Assembly (NCBI GenBank): GCA_035361075.1
Contig: DAOSBX010000005.1
Location: 54,939 to 118,938 of the forward strand
DNA length: 64,000 bases
Reading direction: 5' to 3'
From: Candidatus Hydrogenedens sp.
Lineage (GTDB): Bacteria > Hydrogenedentota > Hydrogenedentia > Hydrogenedentales > Hydrogenedentaceae
Shown here piece by piece: positions 27,806-36,463 of this stretch. The notes beneath the pieces were generated by a model. That model worked only from the letters and a program-made list of their open reading frames with translations. It did no database searches and had not been told where the DNA came from. Position 1 is the stretch's first letter. Each line of letters begins with the position of its first letter. Made by a program: the position numbers and the translations under genes.

Positions 27806-29203
27806 TTATTTTCGTTTTACGCGAGGTCCATGGGGTGTATCTTCAACAACCCATCCCTGCTCTAATAGTTGGTTGCGTATTGTATCAGCCAGAGCAAAGT
27901 TTTTTTCACGACGAGCCTGCTGACGTTGTAATACTTTTTCCATTATTTCCTGGGGAGTTTCCTCTTCGAATTCTGGATTCAAAATACCGACCACTTGATT
28001 TAGCCTATTTAATAGGCTAATTGCATTCTTAACCCCTTGTTCCCCGACTTCCTTCAAATCTATTTTTTTATTAACATCACGGATAAAATCGAAAATAGAA
28101 GCAATGGCAGACGAAATATTTAAATCATCATCAAGAGATTCTATAAACATTTTTTCACATTGTGAACATTCTTCAGATAAATCATCTCCTTCACCCTGAA
28201 TTTCATTTAGACGTAGTCGAAAATCACGAATGCGACGGAGACTATTTTCAGCAGACTCCACAGTTTCGAAGGTAAAGTTATTAGGCTGTCTATAATGTGT
28301 GGCAAGTAATACCCAACGTATGGCTATGGGGTCTAAGCCTCGTTCTAACAGGTCTCTTAATGTAAAAAAGTTGCCTAACGATTTTGACATTTTTTTACCA
28401 TCTACAACCAGATGGGCACAGTGTAACCAATATTTAACGAACGGTTTACCTGTGGCACACTCAGACTGGGCTATTTCATTTTCATGATGTGGAAACATAT
28501 TATCTATACCACCACAGTGAATATCAAAACTCTCTCCTAAATATTTCATGCTCATTGCAGAACATTCGATATGCCATCCAGGCCTGCCTTTACCTAACTC
28601 CGTTTCCCAATAGACATCTCCATCATCTTCATCCCAGGCTTTCCAAAGGGCAAAATCACGGGCGTCTTCCATTTCATATTCATCAGTATCAACCCTACCA
28701 CTTGCTCCTACTTTTAAGTCATCGATGTTCATGTGGCTTAACTTGCCATATTCTGGAAATGTACTTAAACGGAAATAGATACTTCCATTATGCTCGTAGG
28801 TATGTCCGTTCTCTCTCAATTTTTTAATAATCTCAACCATCTCTGGGATATGGTCTGTTGCTCTCGGATAAACATCTGCTTTCTCAATCTGAAGTGTCTC
28901 TAAATCCTTAAAGAAGGCTTCAATATAAAAATCAGTAATTTCTTTTAAGGATTTTCCCGTTTCACGACAGGTTCGAATAAGTTTATCCTCGACGTCAGTA
29001 ATATTCATAACATGGAAAACATCGTATCCCCGAAACGTGAGGTATCTTTTCAGTAAATCCTCAAATATGTATGCACGGAAATTGCCAATGTGTGCGTAGT
29101 TATAAACTGTGGGCCCACAAGTATACAGTTTCACTTTTTGAGGTTCTATAGGTTCAAAAGGCTCGACTGTTCTTGTTAACGTATTATAAAAACATACTGC
29201 CAT
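27806..29203 (-). CDS. cysS: cysteine--tRNA ligase
   Basis: A 465-residue class I aminoacyl-tRNA synthetase. Zinc Cys and HIGH motif appear together as YTCGPTVYNYAHIGNFRAY, the second zinc part as HIECSAMS, His-rich HCGGIDNMFPHHENEIAQ, and the KMSKS loop GKKMSKSLGNF. A TTG codon precedes the ATG in frame, but AAAGGG is correctly spaced for the ATG at 29203. Two tRNA genes, including tRNA-Cys, lie just upstream on the same strand. Confidence 0.97.
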   Translation of the reverse strand: MAVCFYNTLTRTVEPFEPIEPQKVKLYTCGPTVYNYAHIGNFRAYIFEDLLKRYLTFRGYDVFHVMNITDVEDKLIRTCRETGKSLKEITDFYIEAFFKDLETLQIEKADVYPRATDHIPEMVEIIKKLRENGHTYEHNGSIYFRLSTFPEYGKLSHMNIDDLKVGASGRVDTDEYEMEDARDFALWKAWDEDDGDVYWETELGKGRPGWHIECSAMSMKYLGESFDIHCGGIDNMFPHHENEIAQSECATGKPFVKYWLHCAHLVVDGKKMSKSLGNFFTLRDLLERGLDPIAIRWVLLATHYRQPNNFTFETVESAENSLRRIRDFRLRLNEIQGEGDDLSEECSQCEKMFIESLDDDLNISSAIASIFDFIRDVNKKIDLKEVGEQGVKNAISLLNRLNQVVGILNPEFEEETPQEIMEKVLQRQQARREKNFALADTIRNQLLEQGWVVEDTPHGPRVKRK

Positions 29204-29457
29204 CAACTGACCCTTTCTTTACAATAAAATATCGGATAAAGCAATATTTAGATGAACTAACACATTTGATTATAAAAACTTAGCTATCACTATTAGAAAT
29301 TCTATTCTATTTTTTAGGGATACTAACATGCAAAAACGATTAAGAATAGTACAAGACAAAAACAAAATATCCATTAACTTACATGTAAATCTAATGCGTT
29401 CCTTTATTTTCTATAGGCAATTTATAGTGCTTTGGTTATTTCTGAGGGAGGTAAAAG

Positions 29458-29541
29458 TGGGCGAGGCGGGAATCGAACCCGCATGGCCTTACGGCCAACG
29501 GATTTTAAGTCCGTCGTGTATTCCTATTCCACCACTCGCCC
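29458..29541 (-). tRNA. tRNA-Leu(TAA)
   Basis: An 84-base class II tRNA on the minus strand. The acceptor stem pairs GGGCGAG with CTCGCCC, the anticodon loop is CTTAAAA with stem GGA/TCC around it giving anticodon TAA, there is a long variable arm (GGCC-GTAA-GGCC), and the T arm is GCGGG-TTCGAAT-CCCGC. CCA is not encoded. It lies 13 bases downstream of tRNA-Cys, so both are probably one transcript. Confidence 0.95.
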
Positions 29542-29554
29542 ACAGTGGAAATTT

Positions 29555-29629
29555 TGGAGGCGGCACCCGGATTCGAACCGGGGAATGGAAGCTTTGCAGG
29601 CTTCTGCCTTACCACTTGGCCATGCCGCC
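29555..29629 (-). tRNA. tRNA-Cys(GCA), CCA encoded
   Basis: A class I tRNA on the minus strand. The acceptor stem GGCGGCA pairs with TGCCGCC, the anticodon loop CTGCAAA gives GCA, the anticodon stem is GAAGC/GCTTC, and the T arm contains CCGGG-TTCGAAT-CCGGG. The discriminator base is U, an identity mark for tRNA-Cys, followed by CCA in the DNA (positions 29555-29557). Confidence 0.96.
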
Positions 29630-29648
29630 TTTTTAATTTTGTAGTTAA

Positions 29649-29678
29649 ATTTTACAAAGAAAAAGTGCTATAATGCAA
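29649..29678 (-). promoter_or_regulatory. probable promoter for tRNA-Cys/tRNA-Leu
   Basis: On the minus strand TTGCAT (complement of 29673-29678) and TAAAAT (complement of 29649-29654) are separated by 18 bases and lie about 20 bases before the tRNA-Cys 5' end. This fits a sigma-70 promoter for the tRNA pair. Its -35 overlaps the -10 of the divergent promoter for the PAS gene. Confidence 0.45.
29666..29674 (+). promoter_or_regulatory. extended -10 promoter for the PAS-domain gene
   Basis: TGCTATAAT at 29666-29674 is a perfect extended -10 element (TGnTATAAT), 65 bases before the PAS gene start. There is no good -35, which extended -10 promoters can do without. It overlaps the divergent tRNA promoter. 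Confidence 0.45.
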
Positions 29679-29738
29679 CTATTAAATAAAATTTTGCTCG
29701 TTATGCCTAAAAATCAATGTATTTAAGGATGTTTAGGT

Positions 29739-30284
29739 ATGGAAGATATTGTTTATAAAATTGATGAAAACAATAGAATTACATTTGTTAATGAGGCATG
29801 GGATGTTTTTGCAAGAGAGAACAATGGTGATGAAATAGTATCTAAACGGATTATAGGCAGGAATCTTTTTGATTTTATAAGTGATATAACGGTAAAACAA
29901 ATATATTTAGACTTGATGGAACAGGCTCGTAACAATAAAAAAATAAAAATTGATTTTCGTTGTGACTCACCTACATACAAAAGATATTTGACAATGAGTA
30001 TTCAATGTAATGAGCCGAATACAATTACCTTTATTACACATTTAATCCGAAAAGAACCCCAAAATTATAAGAGCATTCTTGATTCTAAAGTATTAAGAGT
30101 TCGAAAGGTGATACGGATGTGTTCATGGTGTAAGAAGGTAGAATTTGATTCTCAATGGCTTGAATTAGATGAAGTTATTAACAAAGCCAAAATTTTTGAT
30201 AGCGAGAAGGCACCAATGATTACTCATACTATTTGTGATAATTGTCTCAAATCTTTGGTAAAGGAACAGCAATCTTTTAGGTAG
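29739..30284 (+). CDS. PAS domain protein with C-terminal paired-CxxC module
   Basis: A 181-residue cytoplasmic signalling protein. A PAS domain occupies about residues 1-110 (VYKIDENNRITFVNEAWDVFA, cut to its core, is a typical PAS opening). The tail has MCSWCKKV and, about 45 residues later, ICDNCLKSL. This pair of CxxC motifs is common at the end of sensor proteins in Deltaproteobacteria and may bind zinc. No output domain is present, so it likely works through another protein. Confidence 0.8.
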   Translation: MEDIVYKIDENNRITFVNEAWDVFARENNGDEIVSKRIIGRNLFDFISDITVKQIYLDLMEQARNNKKIKIDFRCDSPTYKRYLTMSIQCNEPNTITFITHLIRKEPQNYKSILDSKVLRVRKVIRMCSWCKKVEFDSQWLELDEVINKAKIFDSEKAPMITHTICDNCLKSLVKEQQSFR

Positions 30285-30286
30285 TT

Positions 30287-30691
30287 CTATGACGGGTTAG
30301 TAGAAATAACTTTGATAAAAATTTCTCGTGTTCGTGGTCCATCAAATTCACAGAGGAATATAGATTGCCATGTTCCTAAAACAAGTTTACCTTCGTTGAT
30401 AATAACTTGCACGGAAGAACCCATTAAAGACGCTTTTACATGGGCAGATGTATTTCCCTCTGAATGATGGTAATCACCATGCCATGGAACAACCTTATCA
30501 AGTACATGCTCGATATCAAAAAGCACATCAGGGTCAGCATTTTCATTAATAGTAATTCCAGCGGTAGTGTGTGGAACATAAACAATAACAATACCATTTT
30601 GAACATTCGATTCTTGAACCGCTCTGGCTACATACGAATCCAAATTGATAAATTGGGTTCTACGGGCTGTCTTTATCTGAATTTTTTTCAT
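30287..30691 (-). CDS. YjbQ/UPF0047 family protein (secondary thiamine-phosphate synthase type)
   Basis: A 134-residue protein of the YjbQ family. Conserved parts are VPHTTAGITINENADPDV, WHGDYHHSEGNTSAHVKASL and GTWQSIFLCEFDGPR. Some members show weak thiamine-phosphate synthase activity; the physiological role is unclear. An upstream in-frame ATG at 30730 exists, but GGAG spaced 10 bases from the ATG at 30691 fits the family's usual start. It follows the ABC permease gene on the same strand. Confidence 0.9.
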   Translation of the reverse strand: MKKIQIKTARRTQFINLDSYVARAVQESNVQNGIVIVYVPHTTAGITINENADPDVLFDIEHVLDKVVPWHGDYHHSEGNTSAHVKASLMGSSVQVIINEGKLVLGTWQSIFLCEFDGPRTREIFIKVISTNPS

Positions 30692-30695
30692 TGAA

Positions 30696-32390
30696 CTAAT
30701 ACTCCAATGTTTTAAGATTTCGTAGTCCAAGAGTCATAGGTAAGAATACAGCAACTATCGTTAAAAGAACAATAAAGATAATTACAGATGTTAATGCTAT
30801 ATAGAAGTCTTCTGGACGAGTAAACTGTGCAAGTACGTTCCACTGTAGTATCACTGTTTGGGCTGTGACAACAAGGGCAATATAGAAAATGCTTAATAAC
30901 AAATTTAGCGTCCCTCCTAATCCCGAGACAATTCGAGCAGGATTATCTTCTTCAAAACTGGGGTATAAAGCACCTAACCCGACAGCAAGACCTGATAACC
31001 CCAAATTCATCAATATAATACTAAATACAGTCAAAGTAAAATATAAAGGCGTTAATTGAAGCATATAACCAGACAGGATCGCTAAAGTTACCGTAAATGG
31101 GGCGGAAGTCATAACACTAAGCCAAAATTTTTGCCATACCAACTGTTTTAAGGTAATAGGAGCCAAGCCAATTACCCAGAATCGATGTCCCTCCAAGCTT
31201 ATCAATGGAAAAATAAAACGACTTGTTAAGGTAGCAAGAATTAAACTTAAGGATGCTATATTCATACACGCGATGAAACTTCGCCACATCTCTTGTTCAA
31301 AATATTTTGTGGTGTTCCTCAAATTGGCAATATAAATCGCCATGATACCAAAAAAGATTATAAACTGAGACCACTGCGTAGCGTCTCTCCAGAATAAACG
31401 TATATCTTTTACGACTAAAGGCTGATAAGGCTCAGGAATAATCCTTAATATTTTTTCAAGACGCCCCAAAATCCCTCGATTAGGTAATTTAATCCGTTTA
31501 TTTCCCATCCCTTGTAAGCCAGAAAAACCAGGGTAAAATATAAGTCGAGATAGAAAAGAGGCTACGAGTGTGATGAATAAGGCATTAGCTATCATAAGCA
31601 TAAACCAGAATATGACGTCGAAAAACTGTCTCTCCTTCGACTTCAACACCCCCTCTGTAAACCAATAAGGTGGAAACAAAGGTGATTGCACATGTGAAGT
31701 GGCACTCAGAAACACAGGTAAGATCGTGTCTTCACTTATTTTTGTTCCCCGAAGCATGGTATTTATATACCAAAATAAAAAAATGACACCTAATACACCA
31801 AATAAAATCATGAAACGGAGTTTCAATTTAGGAAAAATCAAGACTAAAAATTGTGTAATGATATTTCCAAGTCCTGCTGGAATAATTACAAATGGAGCAA
31901 AGAAAATAATTGATGCTATATAAAAGAAAATAGTTGCTTTTGTACTCAGTCCATAAGCAAGTATTAATGGAACACCCAAAAATGCCACTGACCAAGAACT
32001 AAATGCTATACATTCAATAAAGCGGACAAAGAATAGTCGGTTAAATGGGATAGGTGTCTGTACTAAAAAATGAATCTCTTCAGCCTTATACAAGGTGAAA
32101 AAAGCAATTAAAATATTGGAAAAAATCAAAAATAAGAAAACAGCACTCATTAAAATCATGAACATCCGAGCCATCAACAACTCACCAAAATTCACTTCAA
32201 TTCCAGCTCTTGACCCGAATTTTAATAACCAGTCGAATCCTTCATAAAGCCCGAAGAAAATACCTAACCATATTGCAATTGCAGAGAAAGTAATAACAGA
32301 AATCTTCAACTTTGATTCTTTGCGGATACTCAATATTTGATGTTTCAAGATATTTCGTTTTGCTTCTAATATTGCTAAAATCTGTTCCAT
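30696..32390 (-). CDS. ABC-2-type transporter permease
   Basis: A 564-residue multi-pass membrane protein with about 10-12 hydrophobic segments (for example VITFSAIAIWLGIFFGLY, MFMILMSAVFLFLIFSNIL, FAPFVIIPAGLGNII). It resembles the large putative ABC exporter permeases that pair with a single ATPase. The cognate ATPase gene lies 23 bases upstream in the same direction. The substrate is unknown; a specific family name cannot be read from the sequence. Confidence 0.8.
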   Translation of the reverse strand: MEQILAILEAKRNILKHQILSIRKESKLKISVITFSAIAIWLGIFFGLYEGFDWLLKFGSRAGIEVNFGELLMARMFMILMSAVFLFLIFSNILIAFFTLYKAEEIHFLVQTPIPFNRLFFVRFIECIAFSSWSVAFLGVPLILAYGLSTKATIFFYIASIIFFAPFVIIPAGLGNIITQFLVLIFPKLKLRFMILFGVLGVIFLFWYINTMLRGTKISEDTILPVFLSATSHVQSPLFPPYWFTEGVLKSKERQFFDVIFWFMLMIANALFITLVASFLSRLIFYPGFSGLQGMGNKRIKLPNRGILGRLEKILRIIPEPYQPLVVKDIRLFWRDATQWSQFIIFFGIMAIYIANLRNTTKYFEQEMWRSFIACMNIASLSLILATLTSRFIFPLISLEGHRFWVIGLAPITLKQLVWQKFWLSVMTSAPFTVTLAILSGYMLQLTPLYFTLTVFSIILMNLGLSGLAVGLGALYPSFEEDNPARIVSGLGGTLNLLLSIFYIALVVTAQTVILQWNVLAQFTRPEDFYIALTSVIIFIVLLTIVAVFLPMTLGLRNLKTLEY

Positions 32391-32413
32391 AATAGAATTC
32401 TTCTGAATATTAC

Positions 32414-33148
32414 TTATACTTCGTCTGTTTCCTTTGTTAACTCTAAAAATACATCCTCTAAGTTTCCTGGTGTATTTGAGAGGGATTTTATTTTATCTAC
32501 AGAGCCGAATGCACAGAGACGCCCTTGATGAATGATGCCTATAATATCCGCTATCTCCTCTGCAATACTTAACGTATGGGTCGACATAAAGACGGTTAGT
32601 CCTTCTTTTTGAGTTTTCTCTTTTAAGTAATCCTTGACGAAACGAATATTCTTTGGGTCAAGTCCTACCCACGGCTCATCAACAATAACTATCTCTGGGT
32701 TGTGTAAAAAACAAGCAGTAAATGAGAGTTTTTGTCGCATCCCATGGCTATAGTCTTCAATTAACTGGTCTATAACTGTGGTAAGCCCGAACAGAGATAT
32801 TAATTCTTCCGTCCGAACCATAAATTCTTTCTCGGAAATTTGATATAACCCTGCAATAAATCTAAGAAACTCTCTACCTGTAAGTTTATCGTAAAGGAAA
32901 GGGTGGTCAGGTACAAAACCAATATACTTTTTCGCTTTTACAGGGTCTTGTTGTATGTCAATCCCTGCAATGAGAGCTCGTCCTTCTGTAGGTTTCATTA
33001 ACCCTGTTAACATTTTTATTGTGGTCGTTTTTCCTGCACCATTAGGCCCTAAAAAACAGAAAAAAGTCCCTTTTGATATCTCTAAATCCAATTTATTGAC
33101 TGCAATTTTTTCACCAAATTTTTTCGTCAAACCTTCTGTTTTTATCAT
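32414..33148 (-). CDS. ABC transporter ATP-binding protein
   Basis: A 244-residue ATPase. Walker A is GPNGAGKTT (34-42), the signature is YSHGMRQKLSFTA, and Walker B is EIVIVDEPWVGLDP. This fits ABC-2-type exporters (drug, lipid or polysaccharide). It is followed by its permease gene; 15 bases separate it from dprA upstream. Confidence 0.95.
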   Translation of the reverse strand: MIKTEGLTKKFGEKIAVNKLDLEISKGTFFCFLGPNGAGKTTTIKMLTGLMKPTEGRALIAGIDIQQDPVKAKKYIGFVPDHPFLYDKLTGREFLRFIAGLYQISEKEFMVRTEELISLFGLTTVIDQLIEDYSHGMRQKLSFTACFLHNPEIVIVDEPWVGLDPKNIRFVKDYLKEKTQKEGLTVFMSTHTLSIAEEIADIIGIIHQGRLCAFGSVDKIKSLSNTPGNLEDVFLELTKETDEV

Positions 33149-33163
33149 AGGTACTCCAAAATT

Positions 33164-34375
33164 CTATGCTTTTGCAAATTTTTTTCCAGGAAATTGTTTT
33201 ACCAATCCTTTCATTTCCATAATCGTCAACATAGATAACGCTTCAGACACAGGAATGTGACAAGCCAATGCAACTTCATCTACATAAGAACCTTGTGGGT
33301 TAAGAATGTCTATGATTGCTTTTTCTTTTTCATTCATTGGTGAGGGGTACGACCTTCCTGCAGGCTGTTCGTTTTTATTTTTTATGACTTGTTTCGTCTC
33401 CTTTTGCTGAATCTCATCGTTTGACTTTGTTGTATCTGGTTTATCTATATCAATTGCGGATGCAAGAGGCATCTGAAGTGGCTCTGATAATGTTTCAGGT
33501 TTCCATAGTTGTGGAATTTCTTCAAGAATATCTGAAATATGTTCCACAAGTTTTGCCCCCTGTCGAATAAGACTATGTGAACCTTGACTGTTTGCGTATC
33601 CTATAGGACCAGGAACAGCAAAAACCGTCTTTCCTTGGTCTACTGCATACTGTGCTGTAATCATGGCACCGCTATTTAAAGGTGCCTCGGTAACTAATGT
33701 CCCTAATGAAAAACCACTTATAAATCGATTACGGACAGGAAAATTATTTCCCGTCGGTTTTGTCCCCATAGGGAATGTGGAAATAATAGCCCCTTGACTT
33801 TGGATTTGTTGCCACAGTTCTTGATGTTGAGCAGGATAAATAATATCAATTCCACATCCTAAAAACGCTACAGTTCGTCCACCATTTGCTATAGCAGTTT
33901 TATGGGCAATGCCATCTACACCTAAAGCAAATCCACTTACAATGGTAAAACCAGCCTGAGATAAACCTCTTGCAAAAATTTCAGTGACCTTTGTGCCATA
34001 AGGTGAAATCTTTCGAGTCCCTACAATCGCAATAGAACGTAAATCCTTTTCTAATAATTTTCCTTTGCAATATAACACTAATGGCGGTTCATAAATTTCA
34101 GCAAGTGATAAAGGATATTCTGGGTCGTCTAATGTAATTATTGTTACATTGTGTTTGTCTATAAGACGTAACTCATTATCTAAATCTACAACTTCACGAT
34201 ATTGAGCAATTCGATGAGATATTGTTTTCCCGACAACTTCAGCAAGAGCCTTCTCAGATGCAGATAGTACCTCAGAAGGTGCCCCAAATCGAGCAATTAA
34301 CTTTAAAAAGGTTGCCGAGCCAATTCCTGGTATTAGATAAAGATTTAGCCATTGCTTTATTTGGTCATTCTGCAT
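33164..34375 (-). CDS. dprA: DNA-processing protein DprA
   Basis: A 403-residue protein that loads RecA on incoming single-stranded DNA during transformation. It has the Rossmann core: IAIVGTRKISPYG, SGFALGVDGIAHKTA, FLGCGIDIIYPAQ, EAPLNSGAMITAQYA. Residues 1-70 are a SAM/HhH-like N-terminal domain (YLIPGIGSATFLKLIARFG), and the last 60 residues form a winged helix (EKAIIDILNPQG..VSEALSML). It lies upstream of the ABC genes on the same strand. Confidence 0.96.
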   Translation of the reverse strand: MQNDQIKQWLNLYLIPGIGSATFLKLIARFGAPSEVLSASEKALAEVVGKTISHRIAQYREVVDLDNELRLIDKHNVTIITLDDPEYPLSLAEIYEPPLVLYCKGKLLEKDLRSIAIVGTRKISPYGTKVTEIFARGLSQAGFTIVSGFALGVDGIAHKTAIANGGRTVAFLGCGIDIIYPAQHQELWQQIQSQGAIISTFPMGTKPTGNNFPVRNRFISGFSLGTLVTEAPLNSGAMITAQYAVDQGKTVFAVPGPIGYANSQGSHSLIRQGAKLVEHISDILEEIPQLWKPETLSEPLQMPLASAIDIDKPDTTKSNDEIQQKETKQVIKNKNEQPAGRSYPSPMNEKEKAIIDILNPQGSYVDEVALACHIPVSEALSMLTIMEMKGLVKQFPGKKFAKA

Positions 34376-34389
34376 AATGGCTTTCCAAC

Positions 34390-35136
34390 TTAATTGCTAT
34401 TGATGTTCTTAATATAGGCGTTTCGATACCACACCTCTCCACCATGGTCTTGCAATAATAAATAACCTTTTTGTGGAAGCTGAGCAAGTGGTGTATCGAA
34501 TTTTCCGATAGGCATGGTCATTAATGAAATGTCCACATCTAAGACTTTCCATCCGTTCATAGAAACAATAAGATTACTACCCCGACATGTTATATCATAG
34601 GAATTCCATTCACCAGGCTGAAAATTCATATTAAACATTGGGGTTGCAACGTCATATAATGAACCACATGAATTCTTGTTTGGTGGCTGACCATAATCTT
34701 CGAATACCTGAATCTCAAACCCTTTTTGAACGGGATCTTTTAAGTCAGAACGGAAAAACACACCACTATTGGCTTGTGGTGTTAATTTAAACTCAATATG
34801 GAATTCGAAATCTGTTACTTCATTATCAAGATAGGCGATATAACCTCCACCTTTTGAGCCAAAGATATGGAGAATGTCATCAGATGAAAATTCAAATCCA
34901 TATTTTTTATCTTTATTTGTTACATTTTGCCATTTAGTCTGATTTTCTTTAGAAAATAGGTTTATCCACCCATCTCCTTGAGGAATAGGTGTACATTTAC
35001 CTATGGGTAATCGCTTCTGGATTATATCGGTACCCTTTGTTGAACATGAAAAAAATGGTATCAGTGTCACAATGATAAAAGGAGTTAAGATATGTTGTAT
35101 AATTTTCGCTGAACAAATCGATTTTGTATTTATCAT
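34390..35136 (-). CDS. DUF1080 lipoprotein (3-keto-disaccharide hydrolase family)
   Basis: A 248-residue exported lipoprotein: signal segment IVTLIPFFSC with the Cys at about residue 31. A single DUF1080 beta-sandwich domain covers the rest: GWINLFSKEN, FEFHIEFKLTPQANSGVFFRS, GFEIQVFEDYG. Family members hydrolyse 3-keto-glycosides or bind sugars. Two ATGs are close together; AAGGAGAA is spaced for the second, used here. It sits beside dprA but is probably a separate unit, and has an AT-rich divergent gap to the nucleotidyltransferase. Confidence 0.88.
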   Translation of the reverse strand: MINTKSICSAKIIQHILTPFIIVTLIPFFSCSTKGTDIIQKRLPIGKCTPIPQGDGWINLFSKENQTKWQNVTNKDKKYGFEFSSDDILHIFGSKGGGYIAYLDNEVTDFEFHIEFKLTPQANSGVFFRSDLKDPVQKGFEIQVFEDYGQPPNKNSCGSLYDVATPMFNMNFQPGEWNSYDITCRGSNLIVSMNGWKVLDVDISLMTMPIGKFDTPLAQLPQKGYLLLQDHGGEVWYRNAYIKNINSN

Positions 35137-35272
35137 AGTCATTCTCCTTTATAAAAATAAATTTTGATATTGAGAGATAATACCATTAATCAATTCCAAA
35201 ACAAAAGATTGTATAATGATAAAACAACCCTATTTCAATTGAAAAAATAGCAAAAGGAAAGGAAAAATTAAG

Positions 35273-36001
35273 ATGAAAGGAGTTGTATTAGCAGGCGGTT
35301 TAGGAACACGACTATTACCTTTAACGCGTGTTACAAATAAACATTTGCTCCCAGTTTACGATAAGCCTATGATTTTTTATCCTATTCAAACTTTGGTAGA
35401 TGCGGGAATTAAGGATATTATGATTGTCACAGGAGGAAACAATGCAGGAGATTTCCTACGTCTTTTAGGTAACGGAGAAGACTTCGGGCTAAATCAACTT
35501 CATTACACCTACCAAAAGATAGAAGGGGGTATTGCCCATGCACTTGCATTAGCGGAGCCTTTTGTTGGAAAAGATAAAATGGTCGTCATATTAGGTGATA
35601 ATTTTATACAAGGAAGTATTAAAAAAGCAGTAAATGATTTTGAAAAACAACCTGCAGGGGCAAAAATCTTTTTAAAGGAAGTATCTAATCCCCAAGAATT
35701 TGGGGTTGCTGTAATAGAACATGGAAAGGTCAAGGAGGTTATTGAAAAGCCTAAAGAACCACCTACAAATTACGCAGTTGTCGGAATTTATATGTATGAC
35801 TCTGATGTATTTGATATTTGTCGTACCCTAAAACCAAGTGCAAGGGGCGAATTAGAGATTACAGATGTCAACAATGAATATATCCTTCGGGGCACTATGA
35901 CATATGAATTTTTGGAAGGTTGGTGGGCGGATTGCGGAAGTTTCGAAGCCTTACTTCGTTCAAATATATTAGTTGCAAGAGAAAAAGGTATTAATATATA
36001 A
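35273..36001 (+). CDS. sugar-nucleotide pyrophosphorylase (RmlA-like)
   Basis: A 242-residue nucleotidyltransferase which makes an NDP-sugar, most likely dTDP-glucose, from NTP and sugar 1-phosphate. It has LAGGLGTRLLPLT near the start, LPVYDKPMIFYP, ILGDNF and EKPKEPPTNYAVVGIYMYD. It is about 50 residues shorter than full RmlA, lacking the C-terminal helices involved in the regulatory site. No rfbB, C or D gene is adjacent. Confidence 0.88.
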   Translation: MKGVVLAGGLGTRLLPLTRVTNKHLLPVYDKPMIFYPIQTLVDAGIKDIMIVTGGNNAGDFLRLLGNGEDFGLNQLHYTYQKIEGGIAHALALAEPFVGKDKMVVILGDNFIQGSIKKAVNDFEKQPAGAKIFLKEVSNPQEFGVAVIEHGKVKEVIEKPKEPPTNYAVVGIYMYDSDVFDICRTLKPSARGELEITDVNNEYILRGTMTYEFLEGWWADCGSFEALLRSNILVAREKGINI

Positions 36002-36027
36002 CAGGGAGAGACATAGAAGGAGGTTTT

Positions 36028-36279
36028 ATGACAGTATACATCTGTAAATATTGTGGGAAAAAAGCCACAAGTGTTCAATCATTAGCGTCCTCTTTTTGTA
36101 CAAGACATCCTAACGGTCCAGGCAAAGGCAGACATGCTGTTTATGAGGGAGATGAAAAAACAGAATATGTTTGTAAGTTTTGTGGTCGTAAATTTTCATC
36201 CATCCAATCGATGTCAGCTAATTTCTGTCTGCGACATCCAAATGGCTCTGGCAAGGGAAGACATGAGCCTATGTTATAA
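36028..36279 (+). CDS. small protein with two C-x2-C/C-x2-H zinc-finger repeats
   Basis: An 83-residue protein consisting of two copies of one module: CKYCGKKATSVQSLASSFC-TRHPNGPGKGRH and CKFCGRKFSSIQSMSANFC-LRHPNGSGKGRH. Each has a CxxC pair, a Cys about 15 residues on, and a His three residues later, probably one zinc site per copy. Strong binding site AAGGAGG. It starts 26 bases after the nucleotidyltransferase. Related small proteins occur in several phyla, often with a single copy; function unknown. Confidence 0.8.
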   Translation: MTVYICKYCGKKATSVQSLASSFCTRHPNGPGKGRHAVYEGDEKTEYVCKFCGRKFSSIQSMSANFCLRHPNGSGKGRHEPML

Positions 36280-36379
36280 AACGAAATGTATGTTTTAGGA
36301 GAGTATATTTCTACTGATTTTAAATTTTTGAGACATTTGTTATAAAATTTAAACCTATACAAACAATTAATAAATATTC

Positions 36380-36463
36380 GCCCGGGTGGCGGAAATGGCA
36401 GACGCGCCAGACTAAGGATCTGGTCCCAGAAATGGGGTAGGAGTTCAATTCTCCTCCCGGGCA
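36380..36463 (+). tRNA. tRNA-Leu(AAG)
   Basis: An 84-base class II tRNA. The acceptor stem is GCCCGGG/CCCGGGC, the anticodon arm CCAGA-CTAAGGA-TCTGG gives anticodon AAG, the variable arm is CCCA-GAAA-TGGG, and the T arm is AGGAG-TTCAATT-CTCCT. Leucine is decided by the class II shape and anticodon. CCA is not encoded. An A in the first anticodon position is rare in bacteria. Confidence 0.92.

Noticed and set aside
29328..29644. Overlapping frames encoding GEAGIEPAWPYG-like and GGNRTRMALRPTD-like peptides
   Set aside because: These are the well-known false proteins read across antisense tRNA genes (tRNA-Leu and tRNA-Cys).
30696..34375. ABC genes with dprA as a competence uptake system
   Set aside because: The permease is ABC-2 exporter-like and no ComEA/ComEC or pilus genes are nearby.
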